Shown one piece after another: positions 25,715 to 34,822 of a DNA stretch of 64,000 nt. The DNA lies in IMG/VR virus record IMGVR_UViG_3300020473_000011, positions 1-64,000 of that record; one strand, written 5' to 3'. The notes beneath the pieces were generated by a model, which saw only the letters and a program-made list of their open reading frames with translations, searched no databases and was not told the DNA's origin. Each line of letters starts with the position of its first letter. Position 1 is the first letter of the stretch. The DNA is from a virus. A program made the translations under genes and the position numbers.

Positions 25715-26173
25715 ATGTTTGAAATATTGAACACAGGGATGAGACGCGTCATTTTCTTTAGTATCTTGACGGTGAGCTTAGTCGCTCTTGATGTCACTAG
25801 CTTTTTAGTTAACTTAGGGTACAGTGCGTCTTTTTCGTTGGGTTTAGTGTCACTTGCCCTAGTGACTACCCTAATCCCTCTGGCAGTTTTAGTTTATGGG
25901 CAAACGCCTAAAGCTCAAGTAGACCGACTTCTCTATAGCGTTTTAAAAGCGGCCTCTGAGCGTGAAGCGCAATCGGTTACTTTTGTTTTAAATGACGTTG
26001 ACCGTAGTTTATACATAGACATCGACAATTGGGTCGTAGTTAAGCCATGCAAGTACAAGCTTACTGCTCAATTAGCGAAGATTTTAAAATCACGTGCAGA
26101 TACTGTCCCGTATCAGATGAACGATGGCAGATCCTACGCATACTTTCTGACACCCGCAGCGGCTGCCGCGTGA
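25715..26173 (+). CDS. Two-TM membrane protein (152 aa)
   Basis: Two hydrophobic helices in the first ~70 residues (IFFSILTVSLVALDV and SLGLVSLALVTTLIPLAVLV) are followed by an ~80-residue soluble domain. ATG at 25715 is preferred over TTG at 25697. It converges on the next membrane protein, with a bidirectional terminator between them. Function unknown. Confidence 0.7.
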   Translation: MFEILNTGMRRVIFFSILTVSLVALDVTSFLVNLGYSASFSLGLVSLALVTTLIPLAVLVYGQTPKAQVDRLLYSVLKAASEREAQSVTFVLNDVDRSLYIDIDNWVVVKPCKYKLTAQLAKILKSRADTVPYQMNDGRSYAYFLTPAAAAA

Positions 26174-26186
26174 AGACATACCAATA

Positions 26187-26216
26187 AAAAGGCTGACAAA
26201 ATGTCAGCCTTTTTGT
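26187..26216. terminator. Bidirectional terminator
   Basis: AAAAAGGCTGACA-AAA-TGTCAGCCTTTTT, a long perfect stem with A and T tracts on each side between convergent genes. Confidence 0.92.
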
Positions 26217-26227
26217 TAAGGTTTGCA

Positions 26228-27478
26228 CTAAAGTACTAGATTTACACTGTAACCTTTGTTGTTCAGCAGTGTTGCTAGGTACGTACAACGCTTTCTAAAG
26301 TTTAGCTCGCTCATCCCAAGTTGAGCGGCGAGTGTCGCCTTAGAAACGCCTTTTGACACGCCATATAAAAGGTCTTGGTCGGGCTTACCCAAGGATTCAA
26401 TAAGCTTCATTGGAACTTCCGTCTTACCCAAGGACATCATACGCTTATCATTTCGGGCGTCGTCGGCTTTTTGCTTACGACCTTCTATCGAATCTCGTCT
26501 TGAGGGTGTTTTATTAAGGACTGCATTCATATCGCTTATAGATGGCGTACGAGTACTAGCTTGCTGGACAATTGCAGTAGGCACCGCCACGGGGTCTTTG
26601 CTTGTCTCTTCGCTACTAGCGCTCAGGCTTTCAGCGCTGTCCTTGGTTGCTGCCATACCACCACTGTCATTCACGTCGTCAAATTGCTGTTCTGGGCTTT
26701 GAGGGGCGCTGTCAGCCTCTTTTTCAGTAGTTAGCGACCTTTCATGCTCTAAAGCTAGCTCGTGCTCTCTAGACTCTTTTAGGCTCGTTTTTCGTCGTAT
26801 TTGGTATTGCTGGATAGCATGGTTTGTCGCAAGTGTTAGTATTACGGCCATTGGGTCGAACACAATGATTAATGCGAAGATGAAGAATTTAACTGCGTCT
26901 TGCACCCCTACCCCAAACATTTCAGCAACATAAATAATTGGACCTACATGGGCGTCCGCTTCCATTTTTTGCTTTTGCAACGCGTTCATAGTTGCTTGCA
27001 GGTCGCGCCTTTTCTGCTCAAGGTCTGACACTTCGGCGGCATAGTCAGCTTTAAGCTCCATTCTTTTTGTGATGTACTGCGGTGGTACGTCAGCAATCGT
27101 CTTATTGATCTGCTCTAAACGCTCGTCAACCTGCATGACTTCCTTTTGCTTAACCTCAATGGTGTACGTCACCTCTTGTAACTTTTGTGTGGACTCGCCG
27201 TACCCTTGAGATAAAAAACCAAAGATCCCAAGGCTGGTGATCAGCATGAGTACAAAGATGGCACTTATCAGGTACGTCTTCATGAGTATGCCTGTTGTCT
27301 TCCAAGTACGATAGACAAAACTTGCGGCAACCAGCTTTCCGAGTTCGAGCGACGAACCCATAACAACAACTGGCCAGTATGCCGCCGAGAACATTGCAGC
27401 TAAACCGATCACCGAGAAGTAAGCGGCGCTACTTGCTATCGCGAATGATGCGATAATTAAGACTAATATTAATCCCAT
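26228..27478 (-). CDS. Membrane protein with coiled coil and C-terminal HTH
   Basis: A 416-residue protein. The N-terminus has about three membrane helices containing the word SLELGKLVAASFVYR. A ~80-residue charged coiled coil follows (EVKQKEVMQVDERLEQINK), then another helix (FFIFALIIVFDPMAVILTL). A Ser/Glu-rich linker leads to a C-terminal HTH-like segment (SKATLAAQLGMSELNFRKR). I recall similar ELGKLVAASFVYR membrane proteins from large marine phages. ATG at 27478 has GGAG upstream; TTG at 27505 is less likely. It may tether DNA or a protein complex to the membrane; that is inference. Confidence 0.75.
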   Translation of the reverse strand: MGLILVLIIASFAIASSAAYFSVIGLAAMFSAAYWPVVVMGSSLELGKLVAASFVYRTWKTTGILMKTYLISAIFVLMLITSLGIFGFLSQGYGESTQKLQEVTYTIEVKQKEVMQVDERLEQINKTIADVPPQYITKRMELKADYAAEVSDLEQKRRDLQATMNALQKQKMEADAHVGPIIYVAEMFGVGVQDAVKFFIFALIIVFDPMAVILTLATNHAIQQYQIRRKTSLKESREHELALEHERSLTTEKEADSAPQSPEQQFDDVNDSGGMAATKDSAESLSASSEETSKDPVAVPTAIVQQASTRTPSISDMNAVLNKTPSRRDSIEGRKQKADDARNDKRMMSLGKTEVPMKLIESLGKPDQDLLYGVSKGVSKATLAAQLGMSELNFRKRCTYLATLLNNKGYSVNLVL

Positions 27479-27542
27479 GGGGTCTCCAATAATTTCAGTA
27501 TTCAAACGTTCGGCTTAGGTGCTAACTAAGCCCACAACGAAA

Positions 27543-27929
27543 TCAGACAAAGTCAGGTATCTTGCGCTTTATCCCACCTGACGGCTGCTTTGGTGTGATC
27601 CCTTTAACGGTTACATCACACGCTTTCTCAAACTCAAAGTTTTCTAGTTCCGTTCCTAGCTCTTCCTGAGACAGTACGATTGTATTGACCCGACGATAAG
27701 CATCCCGATAGCTTATCCCTGTCTCGTCCTCGACTTTGACCAGTACATCTTTTACGGCCTTATGTAAATCAAGCTGGGTTGATTCCTGTTTATAGCCCAC
27801 AGGGAACAAGAAATAGATGGTTGCGTCAGTACGTAGCCACTCGATTAGCTCATGGAGTTTTGGGAACCCTTTAACTATTGTGAAAAGCTTGTTGAGTTCC
27901 TTAATGTGGTAGTGCTTGTGGTCGGTCAT
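27543..27929 (-). CDS. Hypothetical protein (128 aa)
   Basis: An acidic, soluble unknown. Two in-frame ATGs (27941, 27929) are close; the second is preferred because GGGTAG lies before it. It sits just downstream of the 250-residue gene with near-overlap, so the two are coupled and probably feed into the membrane-HTH gene. Confidence 0.65.
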   Translation of the reverse strand: MTDHKHYHIKELNKLFTIVKGFPKLHELIEWLRTDATIYFLFPVGYKQESTQLDLHKAVKDVLVKVEDETGISYRDAYRRVNTIVLSQEELGTELENFEFEKACDVTVKGITPKQPSGGIKRKIPDFV

Positions 27930-27933
27930 ATCG

Positions 27934-28686
27934 CTACCCATTTAGCTTTGATAAAGCGCTGTCTAAGCGAGTTAGCTGGTCGCTTATGACTTCGCGCTCG
28001 GTCTCTAATGCTTCACGTATAATGCCCTTAGCTCGGCTTAGCCATGAGCGCTTATCACGCGATAGGCAGACTGCGAAGCACTCGTAGTGGTACCCATCTT
28101 CTGGGTTTTGTGGATTTCGTCGGCGGTAGTAAATTGAGTTCAGTGTAACAACGTTTGGAAGCTCTTCACCATTAACAAGTTGCTGGTACTCATTATGGGC
28201 GTGCATCGCATCAAGAAGGTCTTGCGGCCAAAGAACGGCGCTATTCTGTTCAAAGGGTTTAAGCTCGCCCTTACGATTAACAATGAATATGGCACTATGT
28301 AGGTCGACATCTTCTATATACTCACCTGCCCCTGAATTATCAAAGGCAACCTTAATCACTGATACCTGTTTAAAAATGTCTGATAGTGCGTACAAGCTAG
28401 TGGGTTGTACATCAGTAAAGCAAGGCTCACCATAGCTGCCCACGTAGCCAATGTGGTCAAGCATTGGCTCACCTTTTTCATTCTTACCACTTGTTAGTAC
28501 AACGACTTTAGCTTGTTTACGTTCAAGTGTTAAAGAGGCTTGCTCTAGAAGGACACCTTTTGGATTAAGGATCGGCTCACCTTTAGTTAGTTGTACAGTG
28601 ATCGGTCTTGAACGGGCAAAAACGCCGTCACCGCGTTGGTCTAAATCAACGCTGTAAAGTTCGAAGCCATATTGATTGGCTGACAT
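27934..28686 (-). CDS. Hypothetical protein (250 aa)
   Basis: Unknown soluble protein. ATG at 28686 has TGGAGTAA upstream; the in-frame start at 28719 is weaker. Its C-terminal 40 residues form a likely coiled coil (EREVISDQLTRLDSALSKL). It is the first gene of a three-gene minus-strand unit running away from the origin-like gap. Confidence 0.7.
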   Translation of the reverse strand: MSANQYGFELYSVDLDQRGDGVFARSRPITVQLTKGEPILNPKGVLLEQASLTLERKQAKVVVLTSGKNEKGEPMLDHIGYVGSYGEPCFTDVQPTSLYALSDIFKQVSVIKVAFDNSGAGEYIEDVDLHSAIFIVNRKGELKPFEQNSAVLWPQDLLDAMHAHNEYQQLVNGEELPNVVTLNSIYYRRRNPQNPEDGYHYECFAVCLSRDKRSWLSRAKGIIREALETEREVISDQLTRLDSALSKLNG

Positions 28687-28719
28687 AGTGTTACTCCACG
28701 TTATAGCACTGACGGGCAC

Positions 28720-29206
28720 TACAGCCCAGTCGGTCTCGTCTCAGTTATTATCATTGTAGCATCAAGCGTTGTACAACAAAAAGTAAAACCCCAAAGCTGA
28801 GCGTGGTGCTCGTAGTTCAACGAGGGCTAACACTTTAGTGTGGTGCAGACTTGTACAACATAAATTTAACAAGAATCTACAGGTCTGATCTTGACCCAAG
28901 GTCACGATCATTACTACCCAGAATGATCCGATCAGATCCTGCCTGACCCGAGGTCACAGAGTGCACGCACTTTTCATTTGCAGATTATGTCGGTTGTTTT
29001 GTATTCAATGAAGGCTTGTCAGCAGGTGCGATCAACCTAGCTATTCACTGAGGTCGTAGTGCTCTGAAATAGCAGCAATTAAAGTATTTGAAGTGGGACT
29101 AACTCTATAAATTATTTTTTACGGGAATTTAGTTGAAACGTCAATCCCAATTCGCAAAAGAGTTGATCTTAAACGGCCTAGTTAAGTTTCAAAACTAGTC
29201 GTAATA
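28720..29206. other. Origin-like non-coding region with paired dyads
   Basis: A gap of ~490 bases between divergent units. It carries two copies of TGACCCRAGGTCA (28892-28904 and 28944-28956), each a TGACC/GGTCA dyad, spaced 52 bp apart. Around them are several GATC words, two TTGTACAA palindromes (28769-28776, 28851-28858) and an AT-rich stretch at about 29085-29160. The TGACC half-site also appears in the 15-bp array at the left edge. Proximity to a primase-type replication gene suggests a replication origin or partition site. Confidence 0.45.
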
Positions 29207-29389
29207 ATGAGCATTAGGTATCTAAATAGACGATGGAATGCGGCCTCTAGGCGTGGTGTTAAAAGTGGAATAACAAGTGGTACGTCAACTAAGTTTAAGC
29301 CTGTTTCGTCAACCACATTAACAACTAAAACCAAAAGTAGAACACAAAGTGCCAACAGAGTAAAAACCTCTGAAACCCGCGTAAATTAA
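29207..29389 (+). CDS. Small basic Ser/Thr-rich protein (60 aa), uncertain
   Basis: A 60-residue ORF, rich in Arg, Lys, Ser and Thr (SSTTLTTKTKSRTQSANR), ending 83 bases before the replication gene. No convincing ribosome binding site is present. It may be real, a leader peptide or chance. Confidence 0.4.
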   Translation: MSIRYLNRRWNAASRRGVKSGITSGTSTKFKPVSSTTLTTKTKSRTQSANRVKTSETRVN

Positions 29390-29472
29390 GGCTTGCAGCC
29401 GTTTTTAAACCGTTTATTTTTAGCATTATAAAGAGCCAGAAAGGCTCTGTAATACTAAAGGGAACGGTAGAC

Positions 29473-31119
29473 TTGACCTTACAAGCAGGCGCACATCTTT
29501 ATCACAAAATGCCACCTACGGCATTCGACGACGATTGGGGGATCGGTCATGAGCCAGCCCTCCGATGGTTTTGTCGTGCGTGCGCAACAAGGCAAGAGCT
29601 GACTGACCATCAAGCTTGTGGAAACCCTACCTATGACCCTCGGCGTGAAACTGTCACGCGGTCAAGCTATATGCTAGATGTAAACTCAGGTGAGTTTAAC
29701 TCTAAGACGAATGGCGTTTACTTCACACCAAACTTATTTTATCGCTGGCGTAATCAGCGCCATTTAAACGGATTTACGTCACACTGGCTTGAGATCGACA
29801 CCAATGGGCATAAAGCTCTAACAGAGTCCGAGGCAAATAAAGTATTACAAGAAGTCACAGAGGTCTTGTGGCGCGCAGACTTACCAGCTGCTACCAGTAT
29901 CGTTACGACGGGGTCAGGGGGAGTTCACCTCTATTGGATGTATGATGAGCCTCAAATGACGCGCTCAGTAAAACACAGAGAAAAGCTCTTAGAAAGGTGG
30001 CGAGAGATCAGCCGTTGCATATCCGCACGATTCGAAGAAAAGAGAAAAGAGCTTGGCTACAGTGGTTGGTCAGTCGACTTTGCAGCATCGCATAACCCCT
30101 CGGGTAACATGCGGCTACCGAGTTCTCTGCATCATAAGACATGGCGCGAAGTCGAATATTATCGCGGTGGTAAAAAGATAGCGCCACAAGCTTTAGTGAG
30201 CCATCTGGGCTTTAAATGGAAATACCCTTGTAGTGATGACTACGTGGTGACTGTTCCGCGTGACCCGAGGCCACAGAAAAACATAAGCCTGCAACCTCTT
30301 GTTGTCCGAAATGCGGTAGAACCCTCAAAAGAAAAGGTCGCAGGTGTAGCTCAAGGCTTTGACAGTGGTGGCCAACAGTACTGGATGAAAGGGCTGTTAC
30401 GCCAGTGGGCTGACTTTTTAGCTATGACGCGACCAGACCTAAAGGGACAACGCGACTTAACGGCTTTCCATATCTACAATATGGCTAATCGTGTGATGGG
30501 GGCGAGTGATGCGTGGAAATACGTAGAGCAGCTTAACAAGAAATACATTGGCCTAACAGATAATGAGCTAAAAGGCTATCTAAGTACGGCGGCGTCAAAC
30601 GTCTACTACTATGGCATGTCACGCTTGGTGCACATACTTGGTACAGAGTTAGGACTTCCGCTTGATTTTAGCTACAGTAAGAAACAGGCCAAACTGGGCG
30701 AAAAAGAAGTAGGCCGTCGTCAAGTTCGGTCTGGGCGAACAAGTGCCCGAAAGAAGAGCCAGCGGTCTTTTGACAGGCTCGTAGAAGACATTCATGCCTA
30801 TGTCGAAAAGCACAAGGTAACGCCAACACAAATAAAGCTATCAAAGAAGCTTAGGGCGTCTGTTTTTAAGGCGTCTAGACTTACACGCGCTACGTTCTAC
30901 AGGCACCTACCTAATGCCCTGCAAGCCGTGATGCAAAAGGTTCAGGTAACACTGGCCGACTTAAAATTATTGGCAGAAAATTCCAGTCTCATTCGGTCTC
31001 CCCTCTCCTATAACGCCGTAGGCGATGGGTTTGGATTTTTAGATCTTGGATCATTTATTCGATTGGATCGTGGTGAGTATGCTTATAAAGTTTTCAATAT
31101 TCTAGAGCCACCTGATTAG
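29473..31119 (+). CDS. Primase-type replication protein (AEP-like)
   Basis: A 548-residue protein with features of archaeo-eukaryotic primase-like Rep proteins. An N-terminal Cys/His cluster (WFCRACATRQELTDHQAC) could be a zinc finger. The catalytic-like stretch SHWLEIDTNGH is followed ~60 residues later by VTTGSGGVHLYWMYDEP, echoing the acidic and GSGxH motifs of the family. GYSGWSVDFAASHNPSGNMRLP gives a third acidic patch. The C-terminus has an HTH-like stretch (KVTPTQIKLSKKLRASVFKASRLT, quoted in two parts: KVTPTQIKLSKKL, then RASVFKASRLT). TTG start with AAGGGAAC upstream. Its place beside the repeat-bearing gap supports a replication initiator. Confidence 0.7.
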   Translation: MTLQAGAHLYHKMPPTAFDDDWGIGHEPALRWFCRACATRQELTDHQACGNPTYDPRRETVTRSSYMLDVNSGEFNSKTNGVYFTPNLFYRWRNQRHLNGFTSHWLEIDTNGHKALTESEANKVLQEVTEVLWRADLPAATSIVTTGSGGVHLYWMYDEPQMTRSVKHREKLLERWREISRCISARFEEKRKELGYSGWSVDFAASHNPSGNMRLPSSLHHKTWREVEYYRGGKKIAPQALVSHLGFKWKYPCSDDYVVTVPRDPRPQKNISLQPLVVRNAVEPSKEKVAGVAQGFDSGGQQYWMKGLLRQWADFLAMTRPDLKGQRDLTAFHIYNMANRVMGASDAWKYVEQLNKKYIGLTDNELKGYLSTAASNVYYYGMSRLVHILGTELGLPLDFSYSKKQAKLGEKEVGRRQVRSGRTSARKKSQRSFDRLVEDIHAYVEKHKVTPTQIKLSKKLRASVFKASRLTRATFYRHLPNALQAVMQKVQVTLADLKLLAENSSLIRSPLSYNAVGDGFGFLDLGSFIRLDRGEYAYKVFNILEPPD

Positions 31120-31337
31120 ATTGAGATTATGGAATGTCGTTTTCAGATAGACCTATTTTCTAATCAATTAGATTAAAAAATACTTTACAGATAAAACTCT
31201 CCCCGTTATATTGTACAACGAATTTGTAATCTATTGCGCCACAAGGGTTTTGGAGATATACTAGCGGTATCTTTGTGGGATTAGAAAACTTCTAATTGTT
31301 AACTAGTTTGTCACTCATGGTGGCAGAGGATCTGAGA
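31120..31337 (+). promoter_or_regulatory. Leader with TTGTACAA and stem-loops
   Basis: TTGTACAA at 31211-31218, a stem CCACAAG/CTTTGTGG spanning about 31240-31279, and ATTAGAA-AAC-TTCTAAT near 31281-31297. The leader is probably structured and controls the methyltransferase gene. Confidence 0.45.
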
Positions 31338-32876
31338 ATGACCAGACGACAGAAAAGAGATTTTTCAAACGCTCTTGGTATGAGTGATACAACTCAACCT
31401 ACTAATGAAAGTGCAAGTAAATCACGTCGAAGAAAACGTAGAGACTACTCACAAGTAACTAGTGATGGAAAATCAACAAGTAAGCTTTCGGGCACCCTAT
31501 CACTTAGCAAGGGTGGCTCTGTCGTGGACATTGCAGACCGTGCCGCCGAAACAAAACGTAAACAGTCTAAATTGTCACCCGCCGAAGCTCGTGCTTTAAA
31601 ATTAAAAGAAGCTGAGCGTCATACGAGTGAGCGTCGCGAGAACTTTGAACTACTAGACCCTAAGCGCTACGTGACAGCCGACAACAATATCTGGATTGGC
31701 AAAGAGGACTGGGCTGACCTCAAAAAGCGATATAACAACAGCGATGAACGCTCGCGTTTAATCCGTCTTCTTGAAGGTATCGTCATTGACCATAAGATGT
31801 CATTACCTACACGTGAAGTTTCACGTGATGCAGCATGGGAAAGCTTTTTGGAGCTAAAGCGCGCAGACTCAGCGCCGTTTATGGCAGGTGCACGTACGGA
31901 CTCACGCTTTACGTATAAGCAGCCTTTAGGTATGCTGACGGTTCTTGCTAATAACGTTGGCAACTTCACAGGTGATTACTTTTATCAGGACATCCGTTGG
32001 ACATGCCGTGGAAGTTTCGCTGATTCACCAGCTGAAAGCTGGAAGGACAGAAAGGCGCTTCGCTCAATATTTCACCGACTGATCGATGATGAGGCCGATA
32101 TGGTCTCGCGTGATACGTTACGAAAGTTCATGGGCGTACGTCAGTACATACCGACACCAGACCGCCCGTTTGTAGCTAAGGCACTGCTTGATTACTTCAA
32201 GCCTGATTCTGTACTTGATTTGAGTGTGGGCTGGGGTTCGCGCTTGCTCGGTTTTGAGGCTGCTGAGCATCCAACGGAATACCATGGAATCGACCCTGAT
32301 CAACGTATCGTAGAGGCAAGTAGAAAGCTTGATAAATTCTGCCGTCAAACTCGAAAGAACGTGAATATCTATAAGGAAGCTGCCGAAGATTTCGCATACG
32401 AGATCATAGACCCTGTTGACATGATCATGTTTGCACCGCCTCCATATAACAATGAGCGTTATTCTAAAGACGATACGCAGGCTTATATACGCTACCCAAC
32501 TGTCGACGAGTTTCTAGATAACTTCCTGAAAACGACGCTTGTTAAGGCTTGGGAAAGCTTAAAGGTCGGTGGTACGCTGGTTGTTGAACTAGGCGACTTG
32601 AAAGCGCCTAAGTTTGATGACTTCGGTGGACGTACTGGTGGACGCTATAGACTAGTAGAGCCTTTAATGAGCATTATTAAGAGAGAACTGGACGGCGCTG
32701 AGTACATGGGAACTATCGGGTCAGGTATTGCAAGTAACAAGCCTTCAAGCAAGCTCGACACAACTCTTCGAGGTGACCCGATCTGGGTTTTCAAAAAGAA
32801 AGGCTCGCAACGTGTGGCGTCTATTCTCTTTGGTAACAAGATGGCATCGGAAGTTTACTCAAATTTGAACCCATAG
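31338..32876 (+). CDS. DNA/RNA methyltransferase-like protein with disordered N-terminus
   Basis: A 512-residue protein. The first ~100 residues are Ser/Lys/Arg-rich and low complexity (SKSRRRKRRDYS). A Rossmann methyltransferase domain follows: VLDLSVGWGSRLLGFEAAE (motif I), YHGIDPDQRIVEA (motif II) and MIMFAPPPYNNERYS, a [D/N/S]PPY-like motif IV typical of N6-adenine/N4-cytosine enzymes. Related 'GWGxRLLG' methyltransferases occur in large phages and giant viruses. ATG at 31338 has GAGG upstream. It may modify the element's DNA; no cognate nuclease is adjacent. Confidence 0.7.
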   Translation: MTRRQKRDFSNALGMSDTTQPTNESASKSRRRKRRDYSQVTSDGKSTSKLSGTLSLSKGGSVVDIADRAAETKRKQSKLSPAEARALKLKEAERHTSERRENFELLDPKRYVTADNNIWIGKEDWADLKKRYNNSDERSRLIRLLEGIVIDHKMSLPTREVSRDAAWESFLELKRADSAPFMAGARTDSRFTYKQPLGMLTVLANNVGNFTGDYFYQDIRWTCRGSFADSPAESWKDRKALRSIFHRLIDDEADMVSRDTLRKFMGVRQYIPTPDRPFVAKALLDYFKPDSVLDLSVGWGSRLLGFEAAEHPTEYHGIDPDQRIVEASRKLDKFCRQTRKNVNIYKEAAEDFAYEIIDPVDMIMFAPPPYNNERYSKDDTQAYIRYPTVDEFLDNFLKTTLVKAWESLKVGGTLVVELGDLKAPKFDDFGGRTGGRYRLVEPLMSIIKRELDGAEYMGTIGSGIASNKPSSKLDTTLRGDPIWVFKKKGSQRVASILFGNKMASEVYSNLNP

Positions 32877-32911
32877 CGCTAGAATCTACTGGGTATCACT
32901 ATTAGTTTAAT

Positions 32912-32936
32912 AAGGGCGTGAAAGCGCCCTTTTTTA
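32912..32936 (+). terminator. Intrinsic terminator
   Basis: AGGGCG-TGAAAG-CGCCCT followed by six T residues, 35 bases after the methyltransferase stop. Confidence 0.92.
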
Positions 32937-32964
32937 CGTGCGCTGTACAGCAAATCGCGCCCAC

Positions 32965-33049
32965 TTGTACAATAAACTCACCTAAACAGCTGCACTGCAA
33001 CCACTTATAGAAAATAATCGTTGTACAACGATATTGTTATTGCTATACT
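32965..33049 (+). promoter_or_regulatory. TTGTACAA-class promoter
   Basis: TTGTACAA at 32965-32972, dyad GCTGCACTGCAAC at 32989-33002, then palindrome ATCGTTGTACAACGAT (core 33021-33028). TTGTAC at 33021-33026 is the -35, with a 17-bp spacer and TATACT at 33044-33049. Leader AACCGATTGAGACT follows. Confidence 0.85.
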
Positions 33050-33085
33050 CAATGCGTACTAAGAAAAACCGATTGAGACTATGTG

Positions 33086-33340
33086 ATGACCACCCTTACG
33101 ACCGATGAATTGTTAGCCCGTTTTAGAATCCAACCAGCGCCTATTAAGAATGACGAAGGTGATGCAATAACACTAGCCGAGTTCCTAGCTGAACAAGCCC
33201 TAAAGAAAGAGCTTGCCCGTGAGGAAATGAAACGCCGTGTTAAGGCTGCTCGTGCTGCAAAAGCTCCCGTGCGTGCCCGTGTAGCTTTCATTAAAGCTAG
33301 GCTACAAATTGCTGAAATGCGTAAACAAAAGGCTGCATAA
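33086..33340 (+). CDS. Small Ala/Arg-rich helical protein (84 aa)
   Basis: A charged, almost fully helical protein (KRRVKAARAAKAPVRARVAF). ATG at 33086 follows GTG at 33083; both are preceded by GAGACTATGT. Function unknown; the basic face could bind nucleic acid. It lies under a TTGTACAA-class promoter and leads into the next gene five bases later. Confidence 0.7.
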   Translation: MTTLTTDELLARFRIQPAPIKNDEGDAITLAEFLAEQALKKELAREEMKRRVKAARAAKAPVRARVAFIKARLQIAEMRKQKAA

Positions 33341-33345
33341 TTCTA

Positions 33346-33933
33346 ATGTCCGATACTCAATCTAACGATTATTTAAGTACCCCTGTTAGCTGGCCATTGC
33401 TCTACCGCATGGTCAGTGTCTTTGAGCAGCATAAAGCCCGCATCATTATTGATAGGCCACGGGAGCTAAATGCCAGCGGTCGTGAGATAACGAACTCCCG
33501 CAGCTACCGTCGTTCAGGTGGTCGTACGACATACAAAGCAACCATGTTACCAGATGACATCTACCGAGCTTGGAACTACTTCACCTGTAATGCGAAGAAA
33601 ATAAACCAGTTCCTTTACCGCAATGGTGCTGTAAATGCTGCGAAAGCCGTATTTGTATTTATGAATGTTAAGCTCAATTCGAAGGATCGTGCTGCCCGCG
33701 CGCGTGCTAAGCGTGAGAGTCTTTTTAAGGGACGTTACTATGGCTCTTTCGTAACGGAGATCATCACTAAAACTCTTGAGTCTAAGTTGGGATCCCGATT
33801 CGATGTGCTTATTGAGCACACGCCAGATCGCTATCTATTCGAGGTTATTGGCCACGCGAGTGCACGCGCGGTAATGCACGACCTGAAAGAACCGCTAGCG
33901 CTCAAGACACTAGCAGTGCAGTTTATCAAGTAA
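33346..33933 (+). CDS. Hypothetical basic protein (195 aa)
   Basis: An unrecognised protein with high Arg/Lys content (RAARARAKRESLFKGRYYG) and no membrane segment. It is cotranscribed with the 84-residue gene and ends convergent to the CYTH gene with two bases between the stops. Confidence 0.75.
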   Translation: MSDTQSNDYLSTPVSWPLLYRMVSVFEQHKARIIIDRPRELNASGREITNSRSYRRSGGRTTYKATMLPDDIYRAWNYFTCNAKKINQFLYRNGAVNAAKAVFVFMNVKLNSKDRAARARAKRESLFKGRYYGSFVTEIITKTLESKLGSRFDVLIEHTPDRYLFEVIGHASARAVMHDLKEPLALKTLAVQFIK

Positions 33934-33935
33934 CC

Positions 33936-34604
33936 TTAGTTGCAGTCGGCGCAGCCCCAGTTGTTAAACGGATTCTCGACTAGCTCCGCATTGTAATAAC
34001 GGCGGTCTTGTGTCACCTTTTTGGTAAGGCCGTCAATTAATGGGAAGTCAGTGTCTTCCGTCTCGATTTCAGCAAGGCATAAGCCTTCATTTTTGTCTAA
34101 GAAAATATCAATTTCCCACAGGTAGCCCGAGTACTCAAACAAGTGACGGACTTTACTAATCCGTGCTGTAAGCGTCTCGTATATGGCCTCAGCGGACGTG
34201 ATTGGTATTGATGTTTCGTATTCTCTTCGGCTCGCGCCTGCTATGCGTTCTTTAAAGCAGAAGATTGCCTCAGCTTCGTCGATAATACGAATGCGAAGTG
34301 CCCACGAGGATGAGTCTACTTTGAAAAGTGCTTGTTCCTGACAGACCAAATCAACGCCGTCACAGGCCATCATTTCTTTGACATCTTTGGGGTCAATTGG
34401 GAAGGCAGTACTTGATGTATTTATACGACTCTTAACGAGTACAAAGCCCTGACCGTTCTTGTCTAACCCAAGCAGGACATCCCAGTCAGACTGCTCATTG
34501 ATGTAGGCTTGGCTTAATGTGTGACGCTCTTTGCAGTGCTCGCGGTACTTTTCATTGAATATGTTTACATCCATTACAAATTTTTCTTCGGTCTCTATGG
34601 CCAT
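33936..34604 (-). CDS. CYTH-domain triphosphatase-like protein
   Basis: A 222-residue CYTH protein. It starts with ExExK (IETEEKFVM) and continues with the tunnel pattern: ALRIRII, FKERIAGASRREYE, KVRHLFEYSGYLWEIDIF, LCLAEIETED and TQDRRYYNAEL. These match the class IV adenylate cyclase / inorganic triphosphatase family (YgiF-like N-domain). Members hydrolyse triphosphate, thiamine triphosphate or make cAMP; the substrate here is unknown. The CADC tail is unusual. On a mobile element it could process RNA 5' triphosphates or alarmones; inference only. Confidence 0.85.
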   Translation of the reverse strand: MAIETEEKFVMDVNIFNEKYREHCKERHTLSQAYINEQSDWDVLLGLDKNGQGFVLVKSRINTSSTAFPIDPKDVKEMMACDGVDLVCQEQALFKVDSSSWALRIRIIDEAEAIFCFKERIAGASRREYETSIPITSAEAIYETLTARISKVRHLFEYSGYLWEIDIFLDKNEGLCLAEIETEDTDFPLIDGLTKKVTQDRRYYNAELVENPFNNWGCADCN

Positions 34605-34822
34605 TAGTCACCCTCGTCTGGTAGTACTTAATATCTGTGTATCTTGGTTTCCTAGCGACTATGCACCAATGAGGTTGCCTTAGCAATAGGTATGCTGTGC
34701 AGGCTGACCTGCATATCTTTTCAAAAGTGCTGCACCGTAAGGCTTTACATTAAATATCGTTGTACAATGATGTGCTTTGTTGTTATAGTAGGCTCACTAA
34801 CCGATACAAATGAGACCCGATA
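34605..34822 (+). promoter_or_regulatory. TTGTACAA-class promoter
   Basis: GCTGCACCGTAA (34729-34740), CTTTACATTAAA, TTGTACAA at 34760-34767, an 18-bp spacer counted from TTGTAC, TATAGT at 34784-34789, then leader CACTAACCGATAC. All three shared elements are present in order. Confidence 0.85.

Noticed and set aside
24781-32876. A restriction-modification system formed by the two methyltransferase-like genes
   Set aside because: No restriction endonuclease gene is adjacent to either, and the two lie 6 kb apart in separate units.
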